A stretch of DNA of 64,000 bases from Osmia lignaria lignaria (taxonomy: Eukaryota > Arthropoda > Insecta > Hymenoptera > Megachilidae), in contig NW_027478169.1 in NCBI RefSeq assembly GCF_051020975.1, positions 806,001-870,000 on the forward strand, in the 5' to 3' direction. The notes beneath the pieces are model-generated. The model did no database searches. It was not told the DNA's origin and was given only the letters and a program-made list of their open reading frames with translations. Within the stretch, counting starts at the first letter, position 1. Every line of letters begins with the position of its first letter. A program made the translations under genes and the position numbers. This document shows, in pieces, positions 62,601-64,000 of this stretch.

Positions 62601-64000
62601 CATAATAGAGGTACAGAAACACCGTGGCCCCTTTCTTTGAGATAACTCTGCACTATTGCGAGCTGCAAATGCCACTTCCAGCTTAGCTGTGCAGAAGAAG
62701 AACAACAAGAAGAAGAAATATTTCGAAATATGTCCGTCAGGTCCCTTCCCTTGAGATAAATCTGCAAATATCTCGGAAACGAAGCGAGCAATGGCAAAAT
62801 GATAAGAGACCTTATTTGTAGAGAATTAAGTTTCCTACTTTTTATGTTTTATGATATTTTTTGATCAGATGCGTAGTTCTCGAGATATATCAAGATATTT
62901 AAAAGTTCCGAAGCCGCACCAACATAATAGAGATACAGAAACACCGTGGCCCCTTTCTTTGAGATAACTCTGCACTATTGCGAGCTGCAAATGCCACTTG
63001 CAGCTTAGCTGTGCAGAAGAAGAACAACAAGAAGAAGAAATATCTCGAAATATGTCCGTCAGGCCCCTTCCCTTGAGATAAATCTGCAAATATCTCGGAA
63101 ACGAAGCGAGCTATGGCAAAATGTTAAGAGACCTTTTTTGTAGAGAATTATGTTTCCTACAATTTACGTTCTCTGATATTTTTTGATCAGAAGCGTAGTT
63201 TTCGAGGTATATCGAGATATTTAAAAGTTCCGAAGCCGCACCAACATAATAGAGATACAGAAACACCGTGGCCCCTTTCTTTGAGATAACTCTGCACTAT
63301 TGCGAGCTGCAAATGCCACTTCCAGCTTAGCTGTGCAGAAGAAGAACAACAAGAAGAAGAAATATCTCGAAATATGTCCGTCAGGCCCCTTCGCTTGAGA
63401 TAAATCTGCAAATATCTCGGAAACGAAGCGAGCTATGGCAAAATGTTAAGAGACCTTATTTGTAGAGAATTAAGTTTCCTAATTTTTATGTTTTATGATA
63501 TTTTTTGATCAGATGCGTAGTTCTCGAGATATATCAAGATATTTAAAAGTTCCGAAGCCGCACCAACATAATAGAGATACAGAAACACCGTGGCCCCTTT
63601 CTTTGAGATAACTCTGCACTATTGCGAGCTGTAAATGCCACGTCCAGCTTAGCTGTGCAGAAGAAGAACAACAAGAAGAAGAAATATCTCGAAATATGTC
63701 CGTCAGGCCCGTTCCTTTGAGCTGAATCTGCAAATATCTCGGAAACGAAGCGAGCTATGGCAAAATGTTAAGAGAGGTTTTTTGTAGACAATTATGTTTC
63801 CTACAATTTATGTTCTATGATATTTTTTGATCAGAAGCGTAGTTTTCGAGATATATCGAGATATTTAAAAGTTCCGAAGCCGCACCAACATAATAGAGAT
63901 ACAGAAACGCCGTGGCCCCTTTCTTTGAGATAACTCTGCACTAGTGCGAGCCGCAAATGCCACTTCCAGCTTAGCTGTGCAGAAGAAGAACAACAAGAAG
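62601..64000. repeat. Right-end monomers, increasingly divergent
   Basis: About four monomers. Private changes cluster from 63600 on: GTAAATG (63632), ACGTCCAG (63642), CCCGTTCC (63711), GAGCTGAATC (63724), AGAGAGG (63775-63776), TAGACAATT (63789), AAACGCCG (63909), CTAGTGCG (63944) and GAGCCGC (63952). The window ends inside the triplet purine tract, so no array edge is seen. No gene or unique sequence is present. Confidence 0.75.

Larger units (their letters stand above)
1..64000. repeat. 322-bp tandem satellite array, about 199 monomers, open at both ends
   Basis: The same sequence recurs every 322 bp from the first base to the last, always in the same orientation. Landmarks present in nearly every unit are CGAGCTATGGCAAAATG, CTTTTTTGTAGA, TTTTTGATCAGA, a DraI site (TTTAAA), CACCGTGGCC, the GAAGAAGAACAACAAGAAG tract and GTCCGTCAGG. 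Monomers differ mainly by substitutions; only four net indels were found. No unique sequence, gene or inserted element interrupts the array. An antisense 74-codon open frame recurs in most monomers, but it is a by-product of the repeat (see the rejected items). Constitutive heterochromatin, centromeric or pericentromeric, is the natural inference. The organism cannot be named from this sequence. Confidence 0.97.

Noticed and set aside
81..63733. A 74-codon antisense open frame (Ser/Cys-rich protein) in most monomers, plus overlapping 68- to 99-codon frames
   Set aside because: The frame opens at TTG with no ATG, has no ribosome-binding or splice context, and covers 225 bp of a 322-bp repeat. 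A stop-free stretch of this length is not rare across six frames, and once in the consensus it is copied everywhere. Many monomers carry GAGCTAAAT, which puts a stop at the fourth codon, and these are fixed inside amplified HORs. Unit length is not a multiple of three, so no long fusion exists. Longer variants come only from the 1-bp deletions.
1..64000. CRISPR-like regular spacing of identical motifs
   Set aside because: The sequence between identical motifs is itself repeated; there are no unique spacers, and the period of 322 bp is far too long.
1..64000. Inserted transposon, retroelement or viral segment inside the array
   Set aside because: Monomer phase is maintained throughout, with net changes of only 1 or 3 bp, so nothing of any size is inserted.

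Overview
The whole 64 kb window is one uninterrupted head-to-tail satellite DNA array. The monomer is 322 bp, and about 199 copies fit in the window. I found no protein-coding gene, RNA gene, transposon, CRISPR array or unique sequence. One monomer counted by hand (about 0.72-1.04 kb) is near 40% GC. Both window ends cut through a monomer, so the array continues on both sides. The scale, the higher-order organisation and the absence of genes indicate eukaryotic heterochromatin, either centromeric or pericentromeric. The style of the repeat makes me lean weakly towards an arthropod, but nothing in the sequence proves a taxon.

Each monomer has internal structure, annotated once on a reference copy at 57266-57587. 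It carries two copies of a 27-nt element (24 of 27 identical; offsets of 114 and 208 bp round the repeat). Each element is followed by a dyad. One dyad is a degenerate inverted repeat of about 145 bp and the other is a 49-bp two-part hairpin. The 322-bp unit therefore looks like an old composite of two related, unequal halves. A triplet purine tract of GAA and AAC units separates them.

The array is a mosaic of higher-order repeats (HORs), read from diagnostic substitutions shared between monomers a fixed number of units apart. From left to right: irregular monomers (0-1.28 kb); a 2-mer duplication (1.28-2.57); mixed monomers (2.57-4.72); block alpha (4.72-6.67); one older 10-mer unit (6.8-9.8) containing a 4-mer duplication; a 7-mer duplication (9.8-14.3); a 2-mer duplication (14.4-15.8); overlapping 7-mer and 6-mer duplications (16.0-23.8); a second copy of block alpha (23.72-25.67); a partial 10-mer (25.67-27.09); four near-identical 3220-bp 10-mers (27.09-39.97); a stretch colinear with 12.6-23.8 kb (39.97-48.8) with a 5-mer duplication inside; another 5-mer duplication (48.8-51.8); and two tandem copies of a 15-mer-like segment (52.4-57.2 and 57.2-62.6), the second expanded by two separate 2-monomer insertions. 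The last few hundred bases carry many private substitutions.

The 4.7-23.7 kb and 23.7-48.8 kb segments are largely colinear. They form two copies of a super-repeat whose parts were expanded or contracted independently. A shared private 1-bp deletion (4984 and 23981) marks the event. Monomer phase is almost perfect: only four net length changes were found, two of them the same event. All identities and boundaries were judged by eye; block edges are approximate to tens of bases unless a diagnostic base is given.
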